Shown here in pieces: positions 1 to 8,048 of a DNA stretch of 15,290 nt; within the stretch, counting starts at the first letter, position 1, and each line of letters starts with the position of its first letter. A model generated the notes under the pieces. It was not told the origin of the DNA. It saw only the letters and a program-made list of their open reading frames with translations, and did not search any database. Where the stretch lies: assembly GCA_020721165.1 (NCBI GenBank), contig DYNG01000006.1, forward strand, positions 1-15,290, read 5' to 3'. A program made the translations under genes and the position numbers. This DNA comes from Desulfocapsa sulfexigens. GTDB taxonomy: Bacteria > Desulfobacterota > Desulfobulbia > Desulfobulbales > Desulfocapsaceae.

Positions 1-55
1 GAAGATGACCGAAAATCCGGCGCAATACGGAACAATTTATTTCTGCCGAGGCCCT

Positions 56-95
56 AAAAAAACTGCGTTCGCCGTTTCAGTTTCAGGGACGAAAC
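56..95 (-). terminator. Possible weak terminator after the signalling operon
   Basis: Just downstream of the diguanylate cyclase stop, read on the minus strand, there is a small hairpin (GTTTC / GAAAC, 6-nt loop; plus-strand 80-95). A second 4-bp stem (ACTG / CAGT, 62-65 with 78-81) follows and runs directly into seven T residues (A-run at 56-62 on the plus strand). The stems are short and alternative, so this is only a candidate intrinsic terminator. A longer-looped inverted repeat (TGCGCC 100-105 with GGCGCA 121-126) lies closer to the stop codon but has no T-run. Confidence 0.3.
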
Positions 96-137
96 TCTTT
101 GCGCCGGTGAATCGGTAACAGGCGCACCGCCCTATTT

Positions 138-2072
138 CTACTCCGAACTGCGCACACAGTTCCGACCTTCTGCCTTTGCCAGATAGAGCAAGTTGTCGGC
201 CCGACTGACCATACTGTCTATGCTGTCTTCTCCCCGAAAAGGCGTGACCCCGAAACTGGCCGTGACTGTCCCAGCCTCACCGAAATCTGTCTGGGAAATC
301 GCCGCCCGCAATTCCTCCACCTTCTTCACGGCATCAGCCAGCATGGTATGGGGAAGCATGAGCACAAACTCTTCCCCACCCCAACGGGCAAAGATATCGG
401 TCGAGCGAATTCTCTGCTCAATGGTCGCCACCACTTGTTGCAATACTCGATCCCCGACAAGATGGCCTAATGTGTCATTGACTCGCTTGAAATGGTCAAT
501 ATCGCAGATCATCAACGACAACGGGGCTCCATAACGGCGCACCCGCTCCGCCTCCATTGTCAAAACATTCATAAAATAGCGACGATTAAAGATATTGGTC
601 AGAGGATCGGTGTGAGAGAGTTGATTCAGCTCGTCCTCGATCTGTTTTCGCTCGGTAATATCCCGAAAAATCAGGACCAGGCCGACATGCTTTCTCTCCT
701 GTATCATTCGCGAGGCATTCACCTCGGTCACAAAATGGCTGCCATCCTTACGGACAAACTCATCTTCGCCATGAAAATCAAGCCCCGAGTTCCCGTCTTT
801 GAGCAGTTTGCAGAGGGGGCAGGGCAGCGCTTCACCCTGCTCCTCTTCATGAGGATGGAGAAAATCATGGGCCCTCTGCCCTAACATTTCAGAAAGTGCA
901 TAGCCCATTATTTCCGTACCGGCGCGATTAACGAAAGAGATATCGCCACTCTTGTCTATCACCAGTAAACCATCGCTCATGGTATTGGTAATTAATTGCA
1001 GGCGCTGCTTCTTTTCTTGCAATGCCCTCTTTTTCTGAAGAAATTGAAACGAAATCCCGGCCCCAATCATCACCATGAGCGATAACCAGAACACATTCCA
1101 GAAATAATTCCGGTGGAATGCCTTGACTTGCGGATCAGGGGCAAAGGACAGCATTAACGCCGAGGGAAATCCTTCCACATCAATGATCGGCAAGAGGGTC
1201 ACCCGCCAGAATTCATCCGGAGTTTTGATAACAATTGAGCATGCCTTCCTGACGGCCAGGGCCTGTGTAAAAGCAGAGGATTTGGCCAGAAGGTCACAAA
1301 TGGTCTGCGCCGCCGGAGAGATATCGGGAGGGGAATCGAGCAACTCACGCCGTGCGTCTTCAACCAGCCAGTCGGGGCTGAATTTTGAAGGGGTGTACAA
1401 CTTTTTCTGTTCAGGAAAAAGTTTGGGAAGAAGAAGCGGGGCATAAAAAAACATCTTGTAGTCTCGGGTCTGATCCATCTCCGACAATTGCCGACGCAGC
1501 GCTGCAAAGGGCTGGCTGAATTCCACACTGCCCAGTTCTTCTCCTTGCGAAATCAGAGGAAAAACATTGCGAAAACCGGAAAGAACCCGGCCGGTTTCAA
1601 AGCCTTGCACGATACGGTGGTCACGATTGGCCATGACCACCGAGGGCCGGCTGTCCTCAACAGAATCCCCGGAACGATGCGGGGCATGAAAACGAAGGAA
1701 GGAGATATTGTCCTGGGTATGAAAATGAAGTTGCCGGACATACCGCCGCTGTAATCGCTGATATACGGGATAGAGCAGCCGATATAACTGGACCCGCACG
1801 ATCGCAAGATTCGTTTCATCCCCCTGTTCCCTGTATTGCCTGGCCTTCCGCAACAGATCAAAGACCGGCTCCTGTTGAATATAGATATCACAATACGCTT
1901 CCATACTGGTTGCGTAGGAGCCGACAATGGTCTGCCACACCATCTGCAGGGCGTTGGTCTGGGCGGAAAGATGCGTTGTCTCCATGCCATTGACTCTGTG
2001 TCGCAGGTACGAGAATCCGCCAAACCAGACCAGAAAGGCAACCATAACAACCGAGAACAGGCGCACAAGCAT
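138..2072 (-). CDS. Membrane diguanylate cyclase: dCache_3 sensor, PAS, GGDEF
   Basis: Predicted to make cyclic di-GMP from two GTP in response to a periplasmic signal. The 644-residue protein has TM1 at about 5-24 and a large periplasmic region of about 50-306 that resembles the dCache_3 family (motif RQLHFHTQDNISFLRFH, then a GFETGRVLSGFRNVFPL block). TM2 is at about 324-344, a PAS domain at about 356-471 with a CPLC pair (418-421), and a GGDEF domain at about 481-641. The active-site loop is GGEEF (565-569), metal ligands lie in the DIDHFKRVND segment, and the inhibitory I-site RSTD (556-559) sits exactly five residues before it, so the enzyme appears active and product-inhibited. The open frame extends four codons to a TTG at 2084, but no ribosome site precedes that codon. 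The ATG at 2072 has a weak GAG upstream and is preferred. It is the last gene of the minus-strand operon, about 27 nt after the PhnD-like gene. The ligand is unknown. Confidence 0.93.
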   Translation of the reverse strand: MLVRLFSVVMVAFLVWFGGFSYLRHRVNGMETTHLSAQTNALQMVWQTIVGSYATSMEAYCDIYIQQEPVFDLLRKARQYREQGDETNLAIVRVQLYRLLYPVYQRLQRRYVRQLHFHTQDNISFLRFHAPHRSGDSVEDSRPSVVMANRDHRIVQGFETGRVLSGFRNVFPLISQGEELGSVEFSQPFAALRRQLSEMDQTRDYKMFFYAPLLLPKLFPEQKKLYTPSKFSPDWLVEDARRELLDSPPDISPAAQTICDLLAKSSAFTQALAVRKACSIVIKTPDEFWRVTLLPIIDVEGFPSALMLSFAPDPQVKAFHRNYFWNVFWLSLMVMIGAGISFQFLQKKRALQEKKQRLQLITNTMSDGLLVIDKSGDISFVNRAGTEIMGYALSEMLGQRAHDFLHPHEEEQGEALPCPLCKLLKDGNSGLDFHGEDEFVRKDGSHFVTEVNASRMIQERKHVGLVLIFRDITERKQIEDELNQLSHTDPLTNIFNRRYFMNVLTMEAERVRRYGAPLSLMICDIDHFKRVNDTLGHLVGDRVLQQVVATIEQRIRSTDIFARWGGEEFVLMLPHTMLADAVKKVEELRAAISQTDFGEAGTVTASFGVTPFRGEDSIDSMVSRADNLLYLAKAEGRNCVRSSE

Positions 2073-2099
2073 GTTTTTACTCAAAAGGGATAGAGTTTA

Positions 2100-2918
2100 T
2101 TATCTGCCGCCATCAATAAAAAGAGTAAAATCCTGGATAGAATAGGCGGAAAATCCTTCTTTGCCGACAATCCAGGATGATCGTGTCTCCGCCGGCGCCT
2201 GCAGCAGGATCTGCTCCAGTTGCCCAAGCTGCTGCTCGCTCATCGTCGCCTGATTGCCGGCAATCATGAATCCAGGCAAAGCGGGCGTTTCCTCCAATAT
2301 GGCCAGGGTGAGATGGCGGTATTTTTTTGCGACTTGGGTCTTGACGATTCCGGCGGCAAATTCGCCTCTGATTACGGCCAAAGCAACCTTTTCATGATTG
2401 CCAAGGTAGCTGAAACCCACCTGTTCGATCTCCTGGTACTGATTTTTGAATATCAAGGAGGCCGCAAACGAGGCGCAGGTGGAAAGTTTCTGGGAGAGGG
2501 CCAGGGGGCGAGAGATGGCAGACACTGTCGTTGGCCCGTCAAAACTGGTCACCAGTGAGCAGGTATAGTAGGGTTTGCCATCGCTTTCATTGATAATGGC
2601 CAGGGGCCGGACGGAATCTGTTTCTTTTCGTAAGGTGGCAAAGGGCAACGGCCCCAGTTGTACCAGATCGGCTTTTCCTGCTTTGAACAGGCGCAAAATC
2701 TGTTCATACTCCTTTTCATAGTGAATCCTGATGGATACACCCATTTCTTGCTCAAGATATCGGATCAATGGGGTATGGGCTGCGAGTGTTGTTTCCTGGT
2801 TTTCAAGGGGCAAGGGAATGAAGACCAGTTCTCGGGCCGCCAAGGCTGAAGAATAAAAAGGCAGCGCCGACACCAACCAGGTCACGAAAAAGATCATCAC
2901 AGAGGGGATTGGCTTCAT
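2100..2918 (-). CDS. PhnD-like periplasmic binding protein (third, divergent copy)
   Basis: A 272-residue secreted protein of the phosphate/phosphonate-binding (PhnD, PF12974) type. A Sec signal peptide with hydrophobic core at about 8-27 ends in ALA, with likely cleavage after A27. The mature part starts in a beta strand (ELVFIPLP). It shows family hallmarks: LIRYLEQEMG near 51-60, then KAGKADLVQLGPLPFATL at 79-96, which is the usual D(L/I)xxxGP segment of the ligand cleft, and a hinge/second-lobe GEFAAGIV at 185-192. It is much less similar to the two upstream PhnD-like proteins than they are to each other. No transporter genes adjoin it. The diguanylate cyclase follows within about 30 nt, so a role as co-receptor for the cyclase or kinase is inferred. 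No clear Shine-Dalgarno precedes the ATG; the 125-nt gap to the kinase gene contains only a small GGGGA/TCCCC hairpin (2959-2973) and no convincing promoter. The ligand is unknown. Confidence 0.85.
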   Translation of the reverse strand: MKPIPSVMIFFVTWLVSALPFYSSALAARELVFIPLPLENQETTLAAHTPLIRYLEQEMGVSIRIHYEKEYEQILRLFKAGKADLVQLGPLPFATLRKETDSVRPLAIINESDGKPYYTCSLVTSFDGPTTVSAISRPLALSQKLSTCASFAASLIFKNQYQEIEQVGFSYLGNHEKVALAVIRGEFAAGIVKTQVAKKYRHLTLAILEETPALPGFMIAGNQATMSEQQLGQLEQILLQAPAETRSSWIVGKEGFSAYSIQDFTLFIDGGR

Positions 2919-3043
2919 CTTCGGGATTCATCAGTGAACAATAACCGACAACACCAGAGGGGAGAGATTCCCCAGTGGATCAAGCCGGAGATCAGGAAAG
3001 ACAGAGCAGTTGAAAACCAGAGACGATTCAGGGGCACTGTTTG

Positions 3044-5689
3044 TCACGACTCTATCACCTTTTTGATGGCCACGGCCAGAGTGGCAATCGTATAGGGTTT
3101 CTGTAAAAAATCCTTGACACCCAGACCAAGAATCTCCTCAACCCTTTCATCTTTTCGGAAGCCGGAGGCCAGCAGTACCTTGACGGCGGGATTGATTTTT
3201 TGCATTTCCAGAAATGCCTCCCGTCCAGACATGACCGGCATGGCCATATCCAGCAGAACCGCTTTTATGTCGGTGTGTCGTTGGCGGTATTTTTCCACAC
3301 CTATGGCTCCGTCTTCGGCGCTCAGCACTGTATATCCCACCGTTTCCAGAATATTTATGGCCATGTTCCGCACCAGCTCGTCATCATCCACCACCAGTAT
3401 TAGCCCACTCCCCCGGGTGATCTGGGCAAGAGCCGCCACACTGACTGATGCTGGGCCTTCTTCACGCTCCAGAACCGGCAGATAGACACTGATGGTTGTC
3501 CCATTGCCTTGTTCCGAATAGACATCAATAAAACCTTGCTGCTGCTTGACAATACTATAAACCATGGCCAGCCCCAGCCCAGTTCCTTTGCCCTGCCCTT
3601 TGGTGGTAAAGAAAGGATCAAATATCTGGGCACAAATATGGGGATCCATGCCAATACCGGTATCCGTCACCGACAGTTTCCAATAGAAAGAACCAAGCGC
3701 CTCGGGATGATTATTCTTAAAGAGTGGGTCGGCTTCCACCTTATCAATGGCAATGGTCAATGTGCCGCCCCACACCTCCTTGTCCCGCATGATGGTCATC
3801 GCATGAATGCCGTTGATACAGAGATTGAGCGTCACCTGTTCCATCTCGGTGGTATCGGCCATCACCATGGCCGGCACCTCGGCGGGACATAACACTACCC
3901 GCACCGATTTGTCGAAGGTACTCTCACCTAATTTACGAACATGTTTGATGGTGAGATTCAAGTCCACCGGGACCAACTCAATTTGATGACGACGGGACAG
4001 GGTCAACAGTTGCCGCACCATATCCACGGCCCGCTGTCCCGCATCCTGCATTCGTTGCAGATAATCAAGGGTATCGGCAGCCGTCACCTCTTTATTCCCC
4101 CGTAACCGGTACTGAAGGAGGGAAAGATTACCCAGAATAGCGGTCAGAACATTGTTAAAATCATGGGCCAATCCGCCGGCCAGGGTCCCGACTGACTCCA
4201 TCTTCTGGGCCTGGCGAAGCTGCTGTTCTTTGCGATCCAACTCGGTAATATCATCAAGACGAATGGCCAGACCCTCAACCCCATTGGCAACCAGGGGAAA
4301 GAAGGTGATATCATAAAAATGCCCGGAATCGAGGGTCAGTTGCTCCCGATAAAGGGTAATGGGGGTTTGTCGCTGACGAATGCCCACGATATGCCTGGCA
4401 TATTTTTGAAACCATGGCGCAATATCAAAGAGATCTCGGCCAATAGCCGCATCTGGATCAAGCCCCGTCAGCCGGTGGGCCGCCCCGTTCCATTGCGTGA
4501 CCTTCCCCTTACCATCAACGGCGATGAGCATGGAGGGCATGGACTCAATGATATTATTGAGATAATTCCGCATCCGCACTATTTGCTGTTCGGCATTTTT
4601 CTGGGCGGTAATATCGCGGATCAACCCTTCATACTGCACCAGATTCCCAAGCTCATCGTACACCACATGACAGGTCAGGGAGACGACCACCGTATGGCTG
4701 TCGCTTTTGATCAGAGCCACTTCATAATCCTGAACAAATCCCCGTTCATCCATTTTTTGTTGAAAATCAAGCATCGTCTCTTCATTCTCAAAAACATTGG
4801 CAAACAGATTCTGGCTCAGCAGAACTTCACGAGACTGGGCGCCCATAATCCTGACAAAGGAGGGATTCACATCCAGCATTCTGCCCTGACCATTGGTGAC
4901 AAAAATCCCTTCAATGGCGCGTTCAAAGAGATGACGGAATTTTTTCTCCGATTCCATTACCTCTTTCTCACGGCTGGCGATGCCCCTGGCCATGGTCTCC
5001 AAGGCCTGACCGAAGCTGTTAAATTCAAAGATTCTGCTTTTTTTCGGGATCGTAACATTAAGATTTCCCTGACTGATTCCCTCCGTCGCGACCATAAAAT
5101 TGTGGACCGGCCTCATCAACACCCGTGACAACCAAAAGCCAATGGCAACAGCCAGCAACCAGAAGCCCAAACCAATGACCACTCCGTTCCTCTGCATTTT
5201 CTGCAAATGAGAAAGAAAATACCACATGGACAAGGTTACCCGGGTATTCCCCAACTCCAGGGAACCAACAACAATGGGGGATGACAGCACCAACTCCCCA
5301 TTTTTTTTGTCAATGTGCACACAGACACTATGCTCGATTCCCCGATACAGGCAATCTTCTTTCTTTTCCCGGGTCATGGTCGTTCCCAGCATGCTCATAT
5401 CAGAGGAGGCCACAATATTCCAGTGGACATCGCTGATCTGGATATCGTCAATATCATCCTGAATAATCCCTTGTACAAAATCCTGAAGGGGAGCGTAATT
5501 CTCAGTAAAAAGATCATCAGCCACGGAAAAAACAATATTGGCGGTGATCGCCTTACCATGAATAATAAGATTATTAATGGCATACTCTTTAAAACGATAG
5601 GTGTAGAGAGTAATGAGGGCCACCGTCAACAGAAGGGGAATCAAGGCGCTGAAGACGATTATCAGGGTGCGCAGGCGGATAGTAGTCAT
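3044..5689 (-). CDS. Hybrid sensor histidine kinase (Cache-like, HAMP, 2x PAS, HisKA, HATPase, REC)
   Basis: An 881-residue inner-membrane hybrid kinase. TM1 is at about 8-30, a periplasmic domain of about 130 residues (35-165; single-Cache-like, with C113 and C123) follows, TM2 is at about 168-188 and HAMP at about 188-240. PAS1 spans about 250-365 and PAS2 about 375-485. HisKA carries the phospho-acceptor H509 in the LAHDFNN box. The ATPase domain shows the N-box (NLCINGIHAM, 622-631), G1 box DTGIGM (676-681), FDPFFTTK and the G2 box GKGTGLGL. A C-terminal receiver (about 762-880) has the acidic cluster DDD 768-770, phospho-acceptor D814 (VLLDMAMP), S842 and K864 in FLQKPY. All catalytic residues look intact. 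There is no HPt domain, and no partner response regulator lies in the window. Its ATG overlaps the stop of the preceding PhnD-like gene (ATGA, 4 nt), implying translational coupling. That coupling suggests the two PhnD-like proteins present ligand to this sensor; this is inference by analogy with TtrS, whose sensor domain is PhnD-like. Confidence 0.95.
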   Translation of the reverse strand: MTTIRLRTLIIVFSALIPLLLTVALITLYTYRFKEYAINNLIIHGKAITANIVFSVADDLFTENYAPLQDFVQGIIQDDIDDIQISDVHWNIVASSDMSMLGTTMTREKKEDCLYRGIEHSVCVHIDKKNGELVLSSPIVVGSLELGNTRVTLSMWYFLSHLQKMQRNGVVIGLGFWLLAVAIGFWLSRVLMRPVHNFMVATEGISQGNLNVTIPKKSRIFEFNSFGQALETMARGIASREKEVMESEKKFRHLFERAIEGIFVTNGQGRMLDVNPSFVRIMGAQSREVLLSQNLFANVFENEETMLDFQQKMDERGFVQDYEVALIKSDSHTVVVSLTCHVVYDELGNLVQYEGLIRDITAQKNAEQQIVRMRNYLNNIIESMPSMLIAVDGKGKVTQWNGAAHRLTGLDPDAAIGRDLFDIAPWFQKYARHIVGIRQRQTPITLYREQLTLDSGHFYDITFFPLVANGVEGLAIRLDDITELDRKEQQLRQAQKMESVGTLAGGLAHDFNNVLTAILGNLSLLQYRLRGNKEVTAADTLDYLQRMQDAGQRAVDMVRQLLTLSRRHQIELVPVDLNLTIKHVRKLGESTFDKSVRVVLCPAEVPAMVMADTTEMEQVTLNLCINGIHAMTIMRDKEVWGGTLTIAIDKVEADPLFKNNHPEALGSFYWKLSVTDTGIGMDPHICAQIFDPFFTTKGQGKGTGLGLAMVYSIVKQQQGFIDVYSEQGNGTTISVYLPVLEREEGPASVSVAALAQITRGSGLILVVDDDELVRNMAINILETVGYTVLSAEDGAIGVEKYRQRHTDIKAVLLDMAMPVMSGREAFLEMQKINPAVKVLLASGFRKDERVEEILGLGVKDFLQKPYTIATLAVAIKKVIES

Positions 5690-6585
5690 GGTTTCTTGAA
5701 ATAATCGGAATCTTTGATGATATCGTAAATTCCTTGATAATCGGCATCGGTGGCCGTAACAATTTTCTCCACCTGCATGCTGTCGAGAATAGTCCGGTCT
5801 TCCGGGACGGCAGGAGACAAAGAGAGGAGTTCCTGACGAATAACGGCAAGAGACTTCTCATCCATACCGTCCCTGACCACAAAGGGAAGCTGGGGAATCT
5901 GCGGAGTACGAAAAACGACGCGAAGCTGATCGCGAACACTCTGGAAGGCGGGCAGGTCAAGAACATTGAGGGGCAGAATGCCTGCATCATATTTTCGGGA
6001 GACAACCCCATAAACATTGGTGTCAATCTTGCCGCTGAACTGCATATGGGCATCAGTAGCGAGGTTCAGCCCCTCAGCGGCAAGCTGCGGCTGAACAACC
6101 ACGAAGACAATGCCGTATTCGCCCAGGGCGACAATGGTTTTTCCCTTCAAATCGGCAACGGACTGTACAGGGCTGTCTTGACGGACAATCACGCCGCCAT
6201 AAAAACCAGGCGTTCCCCGGGCGATGACCTTATAGCCAGACGGTCGCAATTTGTGATACATGGTTATCGAAGGAACAACAATATCATAGCCGCCGCTCTT
6301 GACCTGTTCAAAAAAACTGTTCGCATCCGGAGCTGACACCAGTTGGATCTTTTTGCCTAATTTTTGCTCTATTCGTGCTGCCAACGGCGCATACATTTCA
6401 ATAAGGGATTTTGGCGATTTATAGGGGAATATGCCAAAACGGATGGTTTCTGGACTTGCTGAAGATGCATCGCTGGCGGCTTCAGCAACGGGATCTGGCG
6501 AAATCAGGAAAAACACCAAAAAAGAGAGCAGCCCCATTCTCCACAGGTGCCGAGCCGTAATGGGGCAAATTCGCTGGGTTCTCAT
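5686..6585 (-). CDS. PhnD-like periplasmic binding protein (tandem copy 2)
   Basis: A 299-residue exported binding protein of the PhnD/phosphonate-binding superfamily. The N-terminus has a basic stretch, a hydrophobic core (about 17-30) and a likely signal-peptidase site near VAEAA (33-37). The mature protein opens with the IRFGIFPYKSPKSLIEMY block (48-65) and continues with the D(I)VVPSITMYHKL cleft segment and an ARGTPGFYGGVIVR block. It ends in the shared tail DADYQGIYDIIKDSDYFKKP. By eye about half the mature residues are identical to the neighbouring upstream copy, so the pair arose by tandem duplication. A strong ribosome site (GAGGAGG) precedes the ATG. Its TGA overlaps the ATG of the hybrid kinase, so the two are probably co-translated. 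No ABC permease or ATPase is adjacent, which favours a sensory over a transport role. Ligand unknown; phosphonate, phosphite or sulfur oxyanions are only possibilities suggested by the superfamily. Confidence 0.88.
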   Translation of the reverse strand: MRTQRICPITARHLWRMGLLSFLVFFLISPDPVAEAASDASSASPETIRFGIFPYKSPKSLIEMYAPLAARIEQKLGKKIQLVSAPDANSFFEQVKSGGYDIVVPSITMYHKLRPSGYKVIARGTPGFYGGVIVRQDSPVQSVADLKGKTIVALGEYGIVFVVVQPQLAAEGLNLATDAHMQFSGKIDTNVYGVVSRKYDAGILPLNVLDLPAFQSVRDQLRVVFRTPQIPQLPFVVRDGMDEKSLAVIRQELLSLSPAVPEDRTILDSMQVEKIVTATDADYQGIYDIIKDSDYFKKP

Positions 6586-6664
6586 ATTGTCCTCCTCTCA
6601 GTAAAAGATTGCGATAGACTGTCATTGAAGCAGGTCGCTGGTTCGCTCCTCACTTCCATCATCT

Positions 6665-7555
6665 TCAAGGCTGATGAAAATAACTGGAGTCCTTGATCAA
6701 TTCATAAAATTCCTGATAATCCGCATCGTTTGCGGCGACTATTTTTTCGATCTGTAAACTCTGCAAAATCTGTGACTCAGCAGGGACAGCAGGAGACAGA
6801 TCGGTAAATGTCTGGCGAATGGCGGCGACGGTCTTCTCATCCACATTGGATTTGACGGCAATAGGATACTGGGGAATTTCAGAGGAGCGGAGAAGAACGG
6901 TGAATTGATCGCGAATATCGCTCATCGCTGGTGAATCCAGGGTGTCCAGACGAACCACACCCGCCTCATATTTTTTGGATAAGACCCCATACACAATGGT
7001 GTCTGCCTTACCGACAAACTGAAAACCTGTCTTGTGATCGGCGACGACTCCTTGCTCAGCAAGATGATTTTCAAGGGCGATATACGCCGAGGAATAATTA
7101 CCGGTCGCCACAATCTTCTTCCCTTGCAACTGGGAAACGCTGGTTATGCCGCTACCCTTACGAACGATCACGCACCCATAAAACCCGGGAGTTCCCCGGG
7201 CGATGACATTGAACCCAATTCCCCGCACCTTAAGGTAGACCGTGGGCGGAAGAATGATAATATCGTAACCACCACGAGTTACCTGCTCAACATAAAGGCT
7301 TGCATCCGACGATGAGACCATCTGGATCTTTTTCCCCAACCGTTTTTCCAGGCGGGTGGCCAGGGGATGATATAACTCAATGAGAGATTTGGGAGACTTG
7401 TAGGGAAATATCCCCAAACGAAGTGTATCAGACTCAGCTTTCGTCTCAGCCCGCAGATACTCAGGCATGATCACCAGCAGGAGGGTGATGGTCATGATCC
7501 CGGCAAAAAGACCAACGAAGCGAACAGCAGACAGGAATTTTCGTTTTTCTGGCAT
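6665..7555 (-). CDS. PhnD-like periplasmic binding protein (tandem copy 1, first gene of operon)
   Basis: A 296-residue exported PhnD-type binding protein, paralogous to the next gene. The N-terminus has a KRK stretch and a long hydrophobic segment (about 11-30) that could be a cleaved signal peptide (possible site after LRAE, 34-37) or a retained anchor. The mature part begins LRLGIFPYKSPKSLIELY (45-62), followed by GGYDIIILPPTVYLKV, ARGTPGFYGCVIVRKG (119-134), a VYGVLSKKYEAGVV second-lobe motif, and the tail DADYQEFYELIKDSSYFHQP. The TPGFYG block matches copy 2, but the next residue is C128 here and glycine there, and the cleft segment near 100-110 differs, suggesting different ligands. A good ribosome site (AAGAGGG) precedes the ATG. 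It lies downstream of the operon's promoter candidate and 79 nt ahead of copy 2. Confidence 0.88.
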   Translation of the reverse strand: MPEKRKFLSAVRFVGLFAGIMTITLLLVIMPEYLRAETKAESDTLRLGIFPYKSPKSLIELYHPLATRLEKRLGKKIQMVSSSDASLYVEQVTRGGYDIIILPPTVYLKVRGIGFNVIARGTPGFYGCVIVRKGSGITSVSQLQGKKIVATGNYSSAYIALENHLAEQGVVADHKTGFQFVGKADTIVYGVLSKKYEAGVVRLDTLDSPAMSDIRDQFTVLLRSSEIPQYPIAVKSNVDEKTVAAIRQTFTDLSPAVPAESQILQSLQIEKIVAANDADYQEFYELIKDSSYFHQP

Positions 7556-7616
7556 ATTTCCCTCTTAATTTTTCAAAAAATGCCTCATCTGAAGTATTCG
7601 TGTATTCCCTTTTCAT

Positions 7617-7646
7617 ATCCTATGCTATTTACAACTCTTCTGTCAA
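7617..7646 (-). promoter_or_regulatory. Sigma70-like promoter of the PhnD/kinase/GGDEF operon
   Basis: On the minus strand a perfect -35 TTGACA (plus-strand 7641-7646) is followed after 18 nt by TAGGAT (7617-7622), matching four of six -10 positions including the key first two and last two bases. A run of nine T lies directly upstream of the -35 box. Transcription would start near 7610, giving a leader of about 55 nt before the ATG at 7555. Confidence 0.55.
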
Positions 7647-7949
7647 AAAAAAATATCCCTTAGTTCTTGGTATTATTCCCCACAATCTGTCATTTTTCCC
7701 TCTCCATTGCTCACAATCGGTGGAACACCATAACCAGGAGCCAGAAATACTCATCTATTCACTTATCATGCCGTCCTCTCATACATATTCTCAACATACC
7801 TCACCACCTCCAAGCTCTCTCTCCCATGCGGATATGCACGACCCCTGAATTTCATACGAATAGAGTTGGCCAGAAAGGGGTAATTTTTGGTAAAGAAAAG
7901 AATTCTTCCTGTATCTCCTGTCGCTTCACCCTTGCGCGATATCCTGTCT

Positions 7950-7966
7950 CCAGGCAAGAGGCCTGG
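7950..7966 (+). promoter_or_regulatory. GC-rich hairpin in the leader of the lipid-transport operon
   Basis: CCAGGC (7950-7955) and GCCTGG (7961-7966) form a perfect 6-bp stem around a 5-nt AAGAG loop. It lies 34 nt before a mini-ORF and about 120 nt before the permease start. No T-run follows, so it is not a terminator. Its symmetry could equally make it an operator. Function unknown. Confidence 0.35.
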
Positions 7967-8000
7967 GCATTGTGCGGCGGCGGATTAAGAGAGAGGAAAA

Positions 8001-8048
8001 ATGATGCAGCCAGTGAAGGTATCACAAGAAGCCGTCGTTCAAAAATAA
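8001..8048 (+). CDS. 15-codon mini-ORF upstream of the permease (possible leader peptide)
   Basis: ATG at 8001 is preceded at good spacing by a strong AGAGAGGA ribosome site and encodes MMQPVKVSQEAVVQK before TAA. Its ribosome site is better than that of the permease gene starting 38 nt later in another frame. It could be a translated leader that delivers ribosomes to the permease start, or chance. An alternative is that the permease start was originally here and the frame has been shifted. The peptide resembles nothing I recognise. Confidence 0.25.
   Translation: MMQPVKVSQEAVVQK

Noticed and set aside
1..118. Plus-strand frame open from the left edge to a TAA at 116-118, which could be the C-terminus of a convergent gene
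   Set aside because: Only about 38 codons are visible, with no recognisable motif, and the stretch overlaps hairpins that fit a terminator region. It cannot be supported as coding.
2073..2084. TTG start four codons upstream of the cyclase ATG
   Set aside because: No Shine-Dalgarno sequence lies before the TTG; the ATG at 2072 has at least a weak GAG and a normal signal-anchor start.
2959..2973. GGGGA/TCCCC hairpin between the kinase and the third PhnD-like gene
   Set aside because: A 5-bp stem with no T-run is too weak to call a terminator or attenuator, and no promoter was found in the gap.
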